Shown here in pieces: positions 1-8,204 of a DNA stretch of 47,816 bases. Positions within the stretch are counted from its first letter, which is position 1, and every line of letters begins with the position of its first letter. The notes under the pieces were generated by a model. It searched no databases. It was not told where the DNA came from and saw only the letters and a program-made list of their open reading frames with translations. The position numbers and the translations under genes were made by a program. The stretch lies in NCBI GenBank assembly GCA_009778035.1, contig WRKP01000016.1:1-47816 (forward strand). The letters run 5' to 3'. Source of the stretch: Planctomycetaceae bacterium (GTDB taxonomy: Bacteria > Planctomycetota > Planctomycetia > Pirellulales > Thermoguttaceae).

Positions 1-28
1 ATTTCATCTACAAGAAATTAAAGTTGTA

Positions 29-1131
29 TCAGATGAAACCCAAACCCAAGACTCGCGTGCAAGCCTTGCGGTGAGTGCATTCACGGCCGCCGGATGGGGA
101 AATCCACATGTCCGGTTCTTCAATCACGTAGCGATTGTCCATGTAGTCGAATTTCAAATGTGCCAGTAATGGAGCAAGTTCCGTAACAACGCCTGACGCG
201 AGAAACATAGGCAGGTGATTTTCTAGTCCGTCAGGTCTATACAAAAGATCAGAGACCAGGTAAGTCATTCATTGAAATGGTCCCGCCAATCATATTTTTT
301 CTATGAAATCTATATGAGGGATTGCGATTTGCCCGACTTTATTCTCCGTATTCGGTCAGGAGATCTCGCGAGACTTCTTAAGAAGATACTTTGAGGTGTC
401 GTTAACAGGCGATTTTCCCGATTTTCATATTTCAGGCGAGGACCAAGATCTCTTTTTAATGCCTTATCGATTACCGATTTGTACGTTAACAAAAAACCTG
501 TACGTGAGGCTGGGAAAAATTTGCATGTACCCCAAAAACAGGAGAGAAAATAAGTCTCTAGTAGTGTACAGTAGAGTTTTTGGAGTAGGTGCGGGTCTTT
601 AGGGTTGCGAATGGACTTTCTCCATATAGATCGACCAATCGTGAATTGGATTTGTCTCTGGTCTTCGTTTTCATCATAAAATAATCGAGTATCTGGGCGG
701 ACTGACATTTGAAACTGCAAATCCGGGTTATAAGTAAGTTTTAGGGACAGGTGATCAATATCGATTTTGCGGCAAAACACAAATCTGACAAGTCGTTCTT
801 TATGTCGATTCAGTAACGCGTTGATAGTTGTCTGAAAAACATTATGTGTTTTTTCCGAGACCTGTATCACGTCGTCATGCAGTCCTTCGCGAAATCCTTT
901 CTTAATCCAACGTAAAATAGTATCATCGGGTATAATATCAGTTTGATCTGTGTTATAACCCACTTCAAACAAACGAAAAGGGAGGTAGCGTTGATAAAAA
1001 ACCCAAATGAGTGAACTCAAATAACTTTTGCCGCTGTTATTATCGCCGGCAAAGAGCGTTAACGGAGCAAGTTCGACTTCCGCCTCCTTGATGCGAGCAA
1101 AATTTTTGACGTGAATGCTGGGATACGGCAT
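29..1131 (-). pseudogene. Broken AAA-family ATPase (OLD/RecF-like, AAA_15 type)
   Basis: The reading frame starting at 1131 opens with a typical small AAA ATPase N-terminus (HVKNFARIKEAEVEL, then Walker A GDNNSGKS) and runs for 273 codons to a stop at 310. The missing C-terminal half is still recognisable downstream in another frame at 29-268: FLASGVVTELAPLL followed by Walker B YVIEEPDMWISP. Between them, around 245-310, at least two small indels shift the frame, so the ATP site is split and the gene is dead or nearly so. Proteins of this shape (FPASRTGF motif near residue 207, Walker B with EEP) are common as stand-alone ATPases on genomic islands, some in defence loci, but no partner nuclease is visible. 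It lies beside a primase fragment and an integrase fragment, which fits a decayed mobile island. Family assignment is good; a specific role cannot be given. Confidence 0.7.
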
Positions 1132-1401
1132 AATTCATACGCGATGTCGAATGGAGGGCATTCTATCTGATTAACGTGCTTTCGGCAAGGGTAGGTTTCA
1201 CTCACTGCCAGGCAGAACGATTATGATCGGATTGGTACAGGATCGGCTTTGCCATGCCAATTTTCAGGCGGTTAAGGGTATGATAAAAGTCGGCCATCCA
1301 TACGCGAACGTACCGACTCCGTCGCCGAGTACTTGCAAGGAGCGTGATATTCTAAAATGAGTGTGACATAGGGAGGACTATCAGACAAAAGGAGGAGGTT
1401 G

Positions 1402-1848
1402 TCAAGGTAACCGTTTCCATTCGAAGGCCTGTAGCTGGTGGGCTTGTTCAGGATCTTGTTGAAGCCCAATAAACTTGACCGCAATGCCGTTCTTAATGTC
1501 GTCAAGGAGTTGCCCAATGGTCAACGTGCCGGTTGGAGTAGGGTCAGTTACCGAAGTGAAGAACGATATTTTCTGCGATAGAATCTCACCGACGGAACGC
1601 GGAGATGAATCTGTGTCTGCCGTATTCTCGTTTGCTTGCTGACCGAGGGGTGTATTACTCCTATCGACTGACACAGCGATTCGATCGACCTCATCTTCAC
1701 CCAGCGGTGGACGGCAGAGCGTCATGTTAACAAGACGTAGGCATCGTCGCAGTGTTTCACCTTCGAGTCCGAACTTCCTGCGTAGTTTACGTCCTATCTT
1801 GTATAGGATCGTATTGCGTTCGCCTTCGTTAATCGGAGTAAGTGCCAT
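1402..1848 (-). pseudogene. Primase-type fragment: PriCT-like plus VirE N-terminal-like segment
   Basis: From the ATG at 1848 the product reads ALTPINEGERNTILYK, then RCLRLVNMTLCRPPL and GEDEVDRIAVSVDRS. This is the pattern of the small C-terminal domain of phage and plasmid primases (PriCT: GxRN near the start, N-x-x-x-CxPPL, then E-V-x-x-I). Residues about 95-140 (KISFFTSVTDPTPTGTLTIG, then QLLDDIKNG) resemble the VirE N-terminal domain that often follows in primase/helicase proteins of mobile elements. The frame ends at KRLP just where such proteins normally continue, and no helicase domain follows before the broken ATPase, so I call it a remnant. With the integrase fragment upstream it suggests a lost integrated element. 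The domain calls are from memory of the families and moderately sure. Confidence 0.5.
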
Positions 1849-2106
1849 GATGTAGGCTTCGATGAAGTTATGGTTAGTGCTTTCTCCTTTGTGGCTAGAA
1901 ATTGTCCGCCGGTTTTGCAAATGGACTGACAGAACAATCGGCACGTCGTTCTATTTGCGTTCGATTGTTCGCTACTTTGCTTTCCGCCGTCCCTTCGAAT
2001 GAGCCAAAAGCACTGCCTGCCGCACTTCAAAACAGTGACGCGGTAAGTCATCTCAATCATTGCGACAACGCTCTTGTCAGTGTTTTACAATTCCTCATTC
2101 TCTGCT

Positions 2107-2527
2107 TCAAACGGATTCGCCCGATTGCGTGTAAGTGTTTCCCATCTCGCTATTTGCGATATGCGTATAGCGCTTTGTCATGTTAAGAGTGCGATGGCCC
2201 AATCGTGCTTGCACACCTTCGTCGCTGTGTGCAAGTTCCGTAGCAGTGCTTGCCGAGTGTTGCAACTGATATAATAAATCGCTCCGTCTTGTGGGTTTTC
2301 CGCACATAGTGCCAAAGGTCATGAGCAGCGTCTTTGGTAATGTCGCCAACCTTCATGTTGAAAACCTCGCTCGGACGCATGCCTGTCAATCGCTGCACGA
2401 TGACCGTTGCCCACAAAGTCGGTGGCAAGTTCGCGGACTGTAACGTGCTGCTCCTCTTTCGGCAACGGAACTCCTGTAGGACTTGTTTGAATCTCGGCTA
2501 ACAGACGAGAATAGGCAATTTTTGACT
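2107..2527 (-). pseudogene. Tyrosine recombinase (phage-type integrase) remnant
   Basis: Three pieces of an integrase are spread over different frames. Reading down the minus strand: a SAM-like N-terminal piece (AYSRLLAEI, then TVRELATDF) at about 2430-2527; the start of the catalytic domain with the first active-site arginine (VQRLTGMRPSEVFNMKVGDI) inside 2183-2428; and the C-terminal piece with the conserved LGH and the tyrosine region (ARLGHRTLNMTKRYTH) inside 2107-2349. Parts between them, including the HxxR box, are lost or scrambled. It cannot be active. Its presence, with a primase fragment about 250 bases downstream, marks the old edge of an integrated element. No att repeats could be identified. 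Confidence 0.65.
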
Positions 2528-2563
2528 CAGATAATCACGATTTTTGCAGAATCCGCACGTTTA

Positions 2564-3603
2564 GATCGCATTAAACTTTAGTATGGAGTTTTTCTTTCTT
2601 TTTTGTATCCGGCATGTTTGAAATAATTTTTACATTCTTCCGGTAAAAACACATCAGACAATTCTCCCAGTCTTTGCCATAGTGCCTCCATCGTTCGCAA
2701 CTTCAACTTGCGTAGCAACGACTTCAGCTTCGCAAACACATTTTCGATCGGATTGAAATCAGGACTATACGGAGGTAAATATACTACTTTCGCTCCTACT
2801 CTTTCTATCGCTACTTTATGCAAACTCAAATTGTCCATCACCACTATATCACCTTTTTGAAATGTCTCTACTAATATTTGTTCTACATACGCCAAAAACA
2901 ATTCACTATTGATCGCACCATCAACTACCATCGGTGCTCTTAATCCATCACAACGCAATGATGCGATAAAAGTAGTCGTCTTCCAATGGCCATGAGGAAC
3001 ATAATCCACAACTCACTTGCCATGTAATGCACGGCCATACAATGGTGTCATGTTCGTTTTAGTCCAGGTTTTATCGATGAAAACAAACTTTTCTATATCG
3101 AAATCTTCTTGTATTTGTTTCCATTCATTTCGTTGTTCTACTACGTCTTCACGCTTCTGTTCTGACGCAACAAGAGTCTTTTTTTCCATGTAATCTTCAA
3201 ATGTTTCAAAAAATTATGAAGGGTTACTGCTGTTACATTGTCTTTATTAGGCAACAATGTATGAAGTTCGACCAAAGTCGCATCGGGATGATCTGAAACG
3301 AGTTGTCGGATTTCTTGTTCGTAAGGTGCTCCTTTATTTTTCCTAGCTCGTTTGTATTCTTTGGTGGTGATGCTTCCGGTTTCACGGCGTTGCTTGCGCA
3401 ATGAATAAACCCAGGAGGGGCTGACGCTCTATTTTTTCGCGACGGCCTCGCTGGACAGACCGCCATCGCAATCTTTCAACACGCGTTCTCGCAAATCCAA
3501 TGAGTACGCTCGCGGCATGGACTCCTCCCTGAAAATAAAATAAAACTACAAACAGAGTCTAACAAATTTCAAAAATAACTCCAGAGTAAATTTTAATTCG
3601 CTC
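2564..3603 (-). mobile_element. IS630-family insertion sequence, decayed copy with 30-bp inverted repeats and TA flanks
   Basis: The left end at 2564-2593 and the reverse complement of the right end at 3574-3603 match at 24 of 30 positions (shared pattern ga-cg-attaaa-ttta-t-tggagtt-tt). Both ends abut a TA dinucleotide (2562-2563 and 3604-3605), the target duplication typical of IS630/Tc1-mariner elements. The element is 1040 bp, the usual size, and carries one transposase gene on the minus strand, now inactivated. The right end is nearly identical to the ends of the small repeats scattered through the window. Confidence 0.85.
2578..3518 (-). pseudogene. IS630-family DDE transposase, inactivated by two nonsense codons and a frameshift
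   Basis: Starting at the ATG at 3518 the protein opens MPRAYSLDLRERVL and SEAVAKK (helix-turn-helix), hits TAG where a tyrosine is expected, and continues SVSPSWVYSLRKQRRETG. Near 3190 a run of seven A is one short, shifting the frame between ITWKK and KTLVASEQKRE. The first catalytic aspartate lies in FVFIDKTW. A second nonsense codon (TGA, probably from CGA) sits before [15 protein letters not shown]. The C-terminal part, 2578-3009, is intact with the second aspartate ([10 protein letters not shown]) and the glutamate ([14 protein letters not shown]), completing DDE. Some IS630 transposases are made by programmed frameshifting at A-runs, but the two stops show this copy is dead. Confidence 0.85.
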
Positions 3604-3703
3604 TATGGTTTTCAGTTTTTTCTTGCTTTTTCGACATCGAATTGCCATTGGATTCCTTTTTTCTTTTCGTTGCACACTGCCGTCCACGCTTCGACCGTCC
3701 TAC

Positions 3704-5335
3704 TCAATTTTTCAATCGTTCCAACACAACGCCGCCATCGTCGATTCCATTCGGACCATAAGAATAAAGCATATACGCTGCCGCTGCCCCAGGAGCAAGC
3801 CGATACGCGAGCGTCTTGCGGCCCGTAAAAATATCAATCGGCACCGCATCCAAAAAATGCGGAACCAACAATTCCAAATCGTCTGGATAACCTCCATTTG
3901 CCGCTTTATAACGCTCCAACGCCATCGCAATACAAAGCATATCAAAACGAGCATTGCTGCGGAACAAGGCCGCTTGTCCCGCCTCCGTTGCCGGATAGTA
4001 AGTCCTGATCACATCGTATGCAAGCAACTGAGAGCGAGTGCGAATCAACGGAATACGCAGCAAACTCCAAGGACTTACCAGTTGCCGATCCATTTCATCA
4101 AAAAAATGATTGCGAGCCTCAAAATGCTTTTGCATCACAGTCCAGTCGATGTTCTCCGCCGAGTTGCCGGATGGTAGCCTTTCGATATTATTGAGTTCGG
4201 CAACTCGTTTACCGGCAATGTTTCGGTCAGACGGCAACCACCGAGAAAGAAAACGGTAGAAGACCGATATTTCATGCGAAAAATGTGTCAATCCATCTTG
4301 ACCGATCGCATATATTTTGGTTTCGGGATGCTTTTGCAAAAACGCATAGACCAATTTTTCTTCCCAGGCGGCAGTATCCAGTATCGTTTTACGGGGCAGT
4401 TTTGCCAAATCGTCGGCAAAACGTTCCAGTTGTTCCGGCGAGGGGTTGCCATGTTGCAAAACCCGCAACACTGCTTCGATTCCCATTCCTTCGATATGTA
4501 TGCCGACCATATTAACGACGATATGCGGATCGCGGATGTAATGCTTTCGATTGAGAAAAAACAGGCTCATCACATCGTGCCAGGCACCGTCAACATCTTC
4601 CCTGCCGAGCCGTTCGGCAATTCGGACTCGCAAGTCTCTCGCAAGTGTCCGGCTTGCTTGAACGTCGGGAAGCAAAATGGCCAAGAGATCATCTTCTCGC
4701 CAGCGATAACAGGCGAAATTTGGCTTGCGGACGGCAATACCAAAAAGATCGAGAACGGGCGACCGTTCTTCGAGCCATTGAGCGATGTCGGGATGTTCTT
4801 CCGCGGTCCAAGGGACGGCAACAAATTCTTCCACAAATTCGCGGAAGTAAAACTGCGCACCGCCGGCGGGAGTCGCCGTTTTTTCCCGTTCTTTGCGTTG
4901 TTTTTCCAGGAAACTGACGAAATCCAACGAGTCCAGGAATTGCGGTTTGGCATACGGATTGATGTCCATATGATGGCAGAGGGGAAGCCAGTATTTTTCA
5001 AACCATTGTTGGGCAATTTCATGCGTCGGCAGTTCTTCCCAGGGGACGGCATCCATAAGGGGTTGTTGTTCGAGAATTCGTGGTCCGCAGTTGGCAATGA
5101 GGAGTCGCAGTCCATTGTCTTCCGGCGGGGAAAGTTTGTGGAGATAAAGGTTTTCAAAGGCACCGAAGTAATCCACATCCCCGTTGGGCAAAAGCGGCGA
5201 GGTAAAGCCGGTGGTTTCTGGCGAAATGCGTAATGGAGAGGGAATCAGGCAGAAGTAGATGAGAGCGGCCAAGATCGCGAGCAACCAGTAGCGTCGGCGT
5301 TTGTACCAAGATTTTGATGGAGTCATATTCGTCAT
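3704..5335 (-). CDS. Membrane-anchored protein of unknown function with pseudopilin-like C-terminal segment
   Basis: This 543-residue protein starts MTNMTPSKSWYKRRRYW, with basic residues before a single hydrophobic helix (about residues 17-33, LLAILAALIYFCLIP), so it is probably anchored with the bulk outside the cytoplasm. A ribosome binding site (GGAGAG) lies about 8 bases before the ATG at 5335. No catalytic motif is recognisable. Residues about 465-535 contain ALERYKAANGGYPDDLELLV, a proline-aspartate linker, LAYRLAP and YSYGPNGIDDGG. This resembles the C-terminal region of type II secretion pseudopilins and of many planctomycete proteins of unknown role. The 3' end lies 100 bases from the IS630 right end. 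It is a real gene by length, codon use and signal; function is unknown. Confidence 0.8.
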   Translation of the reverse strand: MTNMTPSKSWYKRRRYWLLAILAALIYFCLIPSPLRISPETTGFTSPLLPNGDVDYFGAFENLYLHKLSPPEDNGLRLLIANCGPRILEQQPLMDAVPWEELPTHEIAQQWFEKYWLPLCHHMDINPYAKPQFLDSLDFVSFLEKQRKEREKTATPAGGAQFYFREFVEEFVAVPWTAEEHPDIAQWLEERSPVLDLFGIAVRKPNFACYRWREDDLLAILLPDVQASRTLARDLRVRIAERLGREDVDGAWHDVMSLFFLNRKHYIRDPHIVVNMVGIHIEGMGIEAVLRVLQHGNPSPEQLERFADDLAKLPRKTILDTAAWEEKLVYAFLQKHPETKIYAIGQDGLTHFSHEISVFYRFLSRWLPSDRNIAGKRVAELNNIERLPSGNSAENIDWTVMQKHFEARNHFFDEMDRQLVSPWSLLRIPLIRTRSQLLAYDVIRTYYPATEAGQAALFRSNARFDMLCIAMALERYKAANGGYPDDLELLVPHFLDAVPIDIFTGRKTLAYRLAPGAAAAYMLYSYGPNGIDDGGVVLERLKN

Positions 5336-5410
5336 CTGTTCTCTCCTATCGTTGGTTTTTGTTTAGAGCATATGGCATTTGTCAATATGCAAATTGGTAA
5401 GGAATCATCT

Positions 5411-5445
5411 CCGCCATCCCGGCGCAAGCCGGAATGACGATTTTT
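5411..5445. repeat. Fragment of the dispersed MITE core hairpin
   Basis: The short stretch contains catcccggcgcaagccgg followed by aatgacgattttt, the central hairpin of the element seen complete at 24228-24371 and elsewhere. Neither end is present, so it is a truncated copy between the membrane protein and the AroE-like gene. Confidence 0.55.
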
Positions 5446-5497
5446 GCATGGTTTCGTTCCGGTTTTTGGTGTATCCACAAAAAGACACGCCAAAATA

Positions 5498-6451
5498 CTA
5501 CTTTGGTCGCAAATCCGATGCGGCATCGCTGAGTGCATCGACAATTTCCGGCGTCAGCGTTAGGTGAAACACTTCGGCAATAACCTGCGACCACCCGTGT
5601 ATGAAATAAATCCAGCCGTCTTCGACGATCAAATTGCGTTGCGTTTTTTGTGCCAAAGCCTGGTGCATAAACTTCAAATCGCCTCGGTAATTGAATTCCC
5701 AAGCCAAACCGTTTTTCGGAAACACAGCGGCGTCGGTCAGCGGCGAGCCGGGAACATCTTTTCCGAGCCCCGTCGCGTTGACGACCAGCGTATGCTCCGG
5801 CATTTGAGCGAGAACGGCATCGTTTTCCTCGAACGTCGGGCAAAAATGATACTCGACAGGTACGCCGCTTTTAAGGCCGTCGTGAATTTCTTTCATGTGG
5901 TCCAACCGCGGTTTTGAACGGTTGGTAACGACGATTTTGGATGGCCGATTTTGCCCGTGCTGGGCCGCATCCATCAGGTAGATGGTCGTTGCAAGGGAGG
6001 AGCCGCCGGCCCCGATAATCAACGCATGGGACTGATGATATTTGACCCACCAATCGGTTGGCAGGAATGCTTCGAGCGAGAGTCCGCTGGTAATCGGGTC
6101 TTTAGCGTGTCCCCAAAGTTTATCACCTTGCTTGGAGATGGAACTAATTTCGGAAAGCAGGTCGGCGTAGGGGTCAAGCGAATCGAACAAATCGCGTGTC
6201 GCTGTGAGCAGGTCCAACTTGTGTGTGGTAACGAGTGCACCGAGCGAAAGCGGGTCTTCTTTGATGAACGTGACCGCTTGGCGGTAATCTTCGGCGGGCG
6301 CGTGGATACCGATGTCAATGCCTTTGATCACGGCGTCAATGCCGAGCACTTTGGTCCAACGGGGGAAAACCTTCATAATCGAAGATTGAGCGGTCGTTAC
6401 TCCGATGAAATACATCGTCGGTTCTGTAGCAGGTTTCGGAAGTTGTATCAT
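5498..6451 (-). CDS. Shikimate 5-dehydrogenase-like protein (divergent AroE family)
   Basis: The 317-residue product has the two-domain layout of shikimate dehydrogenase (NADPH-dependent reduction of 3-dehydroshikimate to shikimate). The catalytic lysine region is TTHK (residues ~94-97; usually PHK), and the glycine-rich nucleotide loop is IIGAGGSSLAT (~145-155). VVNATGLGKDVPGSPL and FNYRGDLKFMHQA complete the Rossmann half. The N-terminal substrate motif (GxPIxHSxSPxxHN) is altered to IGVTTAQSSIMKVF, and the usual NTD motif reads HAKDPITSG. It may therefore act on another substrate, as quinate/shikimate-like paralogues do. No SD precedes the ATG at 6451; a CATAAT box sits only 4 bases upstream. 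An alternative ATG is at codon 13 (MYFIG). Family sure, substrate unsure. Confidence 0.75.
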   Translation of the reverse strand: MIQLPKPATEPTMYFIGVTTAQSSIMKVFPRWTKVLGIDAVIKGIDIGIHAPAEDYRQAVTFIKEDPLSLGALVTTHKLDLLTATRDLFDSLDPYADLLSEISSISKQGDKLWGHAKDPITSGLSLEAFLPTDWWVKYHQSHALIIGAGGSSLATTIYLMDAAQHGQNRPSKIVVTNRSKPRLDHMKEIHDGLKSGVPVEYHFCPTFEENDAVLAQMPEHTLVVNATGLGKDVPGSPLTDAAVFPKNGLAWEFNYRGDLKFMHQALAQKTQRNLIVEDGWIYFIHGWSQVIAEVFHLTLTPEIVDALSDAASDLRPK

Positions 6452-6614
6452 ATCAATTATGCAAAGGGGAAAAATGAGTATTTGTCTGTGTAGGCATTTT
6501 GGAAGCCTTATTTTGCAATCTGCTCGTCCTTGGCGTCCGTGAGCGACATGATAATCTTTTACATTTCTTTTACAAGATGGCTCGAAAGGCCAAATCGCGA
6601 AAAAACGGTCGGCA

Positions 6615-6640
6615 CGGCTAACGCCGGAATGACAGTCCTA
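6615..6640. repeat. Fragment of dispersed MITE
   Basis: A short stretch (cggctaacgccggaatgaca, then gtccta) resembles the right part of the dispersed MITE core and ends at the stop codon region of thiL. It is too short to say more. Confidence 0.35.
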
Positions 6641-7528
6641 ATGCTCAAACCCCTGCGGCGTGAGCGGCCGGAGCACTCCGTCCGCGCCAAGCATCCGCAA
6701 GCCGGACTCGACTGTCAATTCGCCAATCTCGTACAACGTCACGCCGAACGACGAAAGCGGTTGCAACGACAACAACTTGGCCGCTTCGCCCGGCCCAACC
6801 GAAAAAAGCAATTCAAAATCCTCGCCGTCCGACAAAGCATGCTCCATCGGCAATCGGCCCGAACGCTGCGACAGTTTGAACGCATCCTCCGCAATCGGAA
6901 TTGCCGACTCGTACAATACCGCTCCCAATCGGCTCTCCGCCGCAAGACGATGCAAATCCAGCGTCAAGCCATCGCTGATGTCGATGGCCGAATGAACCGT
7001 ATAATGCTTGTTCAAAAACAACGCTTCGTCAACCCGCGGCTCAAAGAAAAATTGATGCCGCAAAATGCTTCCGCCGAGTTTTCCGGTCACAAAAAGACGG
7101 TCGCCGGCCTTTCCGCCGCTACGTTTGAAGACGCCGTGTTCCGTGGCGGTGCCGAGAAGCGTAATGGAAACGACGAGTCCGCCGTCCCAGGTGTTTGTAT
7201 CGCCGCCGGCCAAGAGCAGATTGTGTTTTTCGATGAGCGGCTGCATACCGGCAAGCAGTTGTTGAGCAAGTTCCAGGGCTCCGTTTTGGGGCAGGGCGAC
7301 GGCCATAAAAATCCATTTCGGCACTGCACCCATTGCGGCAATATCGCTCAGATTGACGGCGAGGGCTTTTCGCCCGATCCATAGCGGATCGACTTCGGCG
7401 AGGATAAAATCGACACCTTCCGTGAGCATATCGACGGTGATGATGTTGTTGTCGATGATAGCGGCATCGTCGCCGATGAGTTCCGTATTGGCTTGCGACC
7501 GGATATGACGGATCAGGGCTGTTTCCAT
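6638..7528 (-). CDS. thiL: Thiamine-monophosphate kinase
   Basis: ThiL phosphorylates thiamine monophosphate with ATP to make thiamine diphosphate in the cytoplasm. The 296-residue product shows the family motifs in order: IGDDAAII near residue 18 (Mg/ATP loop), DMLTEGVDF (substrate), LSDIAAMGA, AGGDTN near 108, DISDGL near 184 and SDGEDFELLF near 237. Length is normal for the family. The N-terminus is a little short (METALIRHIRSQANTELIGDDAA), but the ATG at 7528 is the only good start. There is no SD. A TATATT box at 7536-7541 ends seven bases before the ATG, suggesting a leaderless or nearly leaderless message. Neighbours are unrelated, so the gene is probably transcribed alone. Confidence 0.93.
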   Translation of the reverse strand: METALIRHIRSQANTELIGDDAAIIDNNIITVDMLTEGVDFILAEVDPLWIGRKALAVNLSDIAAMGAVPKWIFMAVALPQNGALELAQQLLAGMQPLIEKHNLLLAGGDTNTWDGGLVVSITLLGTATEHGVFKRSGGKAGDRLFVTGKLGGSILRHQFFFEPRVDEALFLNKHYTVHSAIDISDGLTLDLHRLAAESRLGAVLYESAIPIAEDAFKLSQRSGRLPMEHALSDGEDFELLFSVGPGEAAKLLSLQPLSSFGVTLYEIGELTVESGLRMLGADGVLRPLTPQGFEH

Positions 7529-7584
7529 ATTGCGTAATATAGCATATTTGGCACGTGCGTTGGCGTGAGCCGCGTCGGCTGGTG

Positions 7585-7632
7585 GTTGGCATCCTACCTC
7601 TGGATTCCGGTGCCGGAATGACGGTTTTTGTC
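7585..7632. repeat. Truncated copy of the dispersed MITE core
   Basis: It contains cctctggattccggtgccgg followed by aatgacggtttttgtcc, matching the right half of the MITE core. It lies between thiL and flgB (3' end of flgB, upstream of thiL). Confidence 0.5.
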
Positions 7633-7650
7633 CAACACAAAAAACACGCT

Positions 7651-8112
7651 CTACACCCGTTCGCTGATGGCCGTTTGCAAAAGGAGCATCTGATGACGCA
7701 TTATGCTGACGGCCGTGTTGAACTCCATATTGTTCTTCGCCATCTCGGTAACTTGGAACTCCATTCCAACATTGTTCAAGTCATGATACAAAATCACATT
7801 GTCGACCGGCCAATCATCGCCCACAGCCGAAGCACTGCCATGTTTCAACGGCCAATCCGGTCCAAACGGGCCCGGCGGTCGATGGCGACGCTCAATCGCC
7901 AAAGCAAGTTTATGCTTGAAATGTCCGACGTCCATATCCCGAGCCTGGTACAGCGGTGTATCAAAGTTCGCAATGTTACCGGCCAACAGAGCCTGTCGGG
8001 CTTCGTTGAAATTGACGACTTGCTCCAAGACCGGTATCGTCGTGCCGTTGAATATCGCGCGAAATTGATGCGTCGGTCGAATCATAACGCCGGATGATAC
8101 TGATTTCGACAC
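7651..8112 (-). CDS. flgB: Flagellar basal-body rod protein FlgB
   Basis: FlgB forms the proximal rod of the flagellar basal body in the periplasm. The 153-residue product carries the rod signature LLAGNIANFDTPLYQARDMD (residues ~43-62). Its C-terminal helix runs NNVGMEFQVTEMAKNN, then MEFNTAVSIMRHQ, equivalent to the NNVD...LxxA...Y core of rod and hook proteins. A proline/glycine-rich loop (HRPPGPFGPDWPLKHG) sits between. The start shown is GTG at 8112; an ATG at 8085 (MIRPTHQF) is an equally possible start, and neither has a clear SD. The usual partners flgC and fliE are not next to it, so this is an isolated flagellar gene. It shares a 5' intergenic region with the divergent CBS-protein gene. 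Confidence 0.85.
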   Translation of the reverse strand: MSKSVSSGVMIRPTHQFRAIFNGTTIPVLEQVVNFNEARQALLAGNIANFDTPLYQARDMDVGHFKHKLALAIERRHRPPGPFGPDWPLKHGSASAVGDDWPVDNVILYHDLNNVGMEFQVTEMAKNNMEFNTAVSIMRHQMLLLQTAISERV

Positions 8113-8140
8113 GCAGAATCAAGAGGAAAGTCGGCCCCCG

Positions 8141-8169
8141 TTGACGCCGCCGTTGCCGATGTGTAGAAT
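8141..8169 (+). promoter_or_regulatory. Sigma70-type promoter for the CBS-domain protein gene
   Basis: TTGACG (8141-8146), a 17-base spacer and TAGAAT (8164-8169). The predicted start point lies about 28 bases before the ATG at 8205, and a CAGGAAA ribosome site lies between. Confidence 0.6.
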
Positions 8170-8204
8170 CACGGGCTTGCTATTTGTTACACACAGGAAA
8201 ACGG

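Noticed and set aside
29-1131. Active anti-phage defence system built around the AAA ATPase
   Set aside because: The ATPase is split by frameshifts and no nuclease, toxin or other effector gene is next to it in the window.
1272-1517. Small protein on the minus strand beyond the primase fragment
   Set aside because: No family resemblance and no start signal; it overlaps the primase fragment in another frame.
2578-3518. IS630 transposase expressed by programmed frameshifting at the A-run near 3190
   Set aside because: Two in-frame nonsense codons (TAG in the HTH part, TGA before VVDYVPHG) remain even after a frameshift, so the copy cannot make a full transposase.
4274-5233. Long open frame antisense to the membrane-anchored protein gene
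   Set aside because: It lacks any domain, and codon use and signal peptide support the opposite strand. The same applies to long antisense frames over ppdK (25589-26848), the secreted protein at 13735 (14413-15657) and Ffh.
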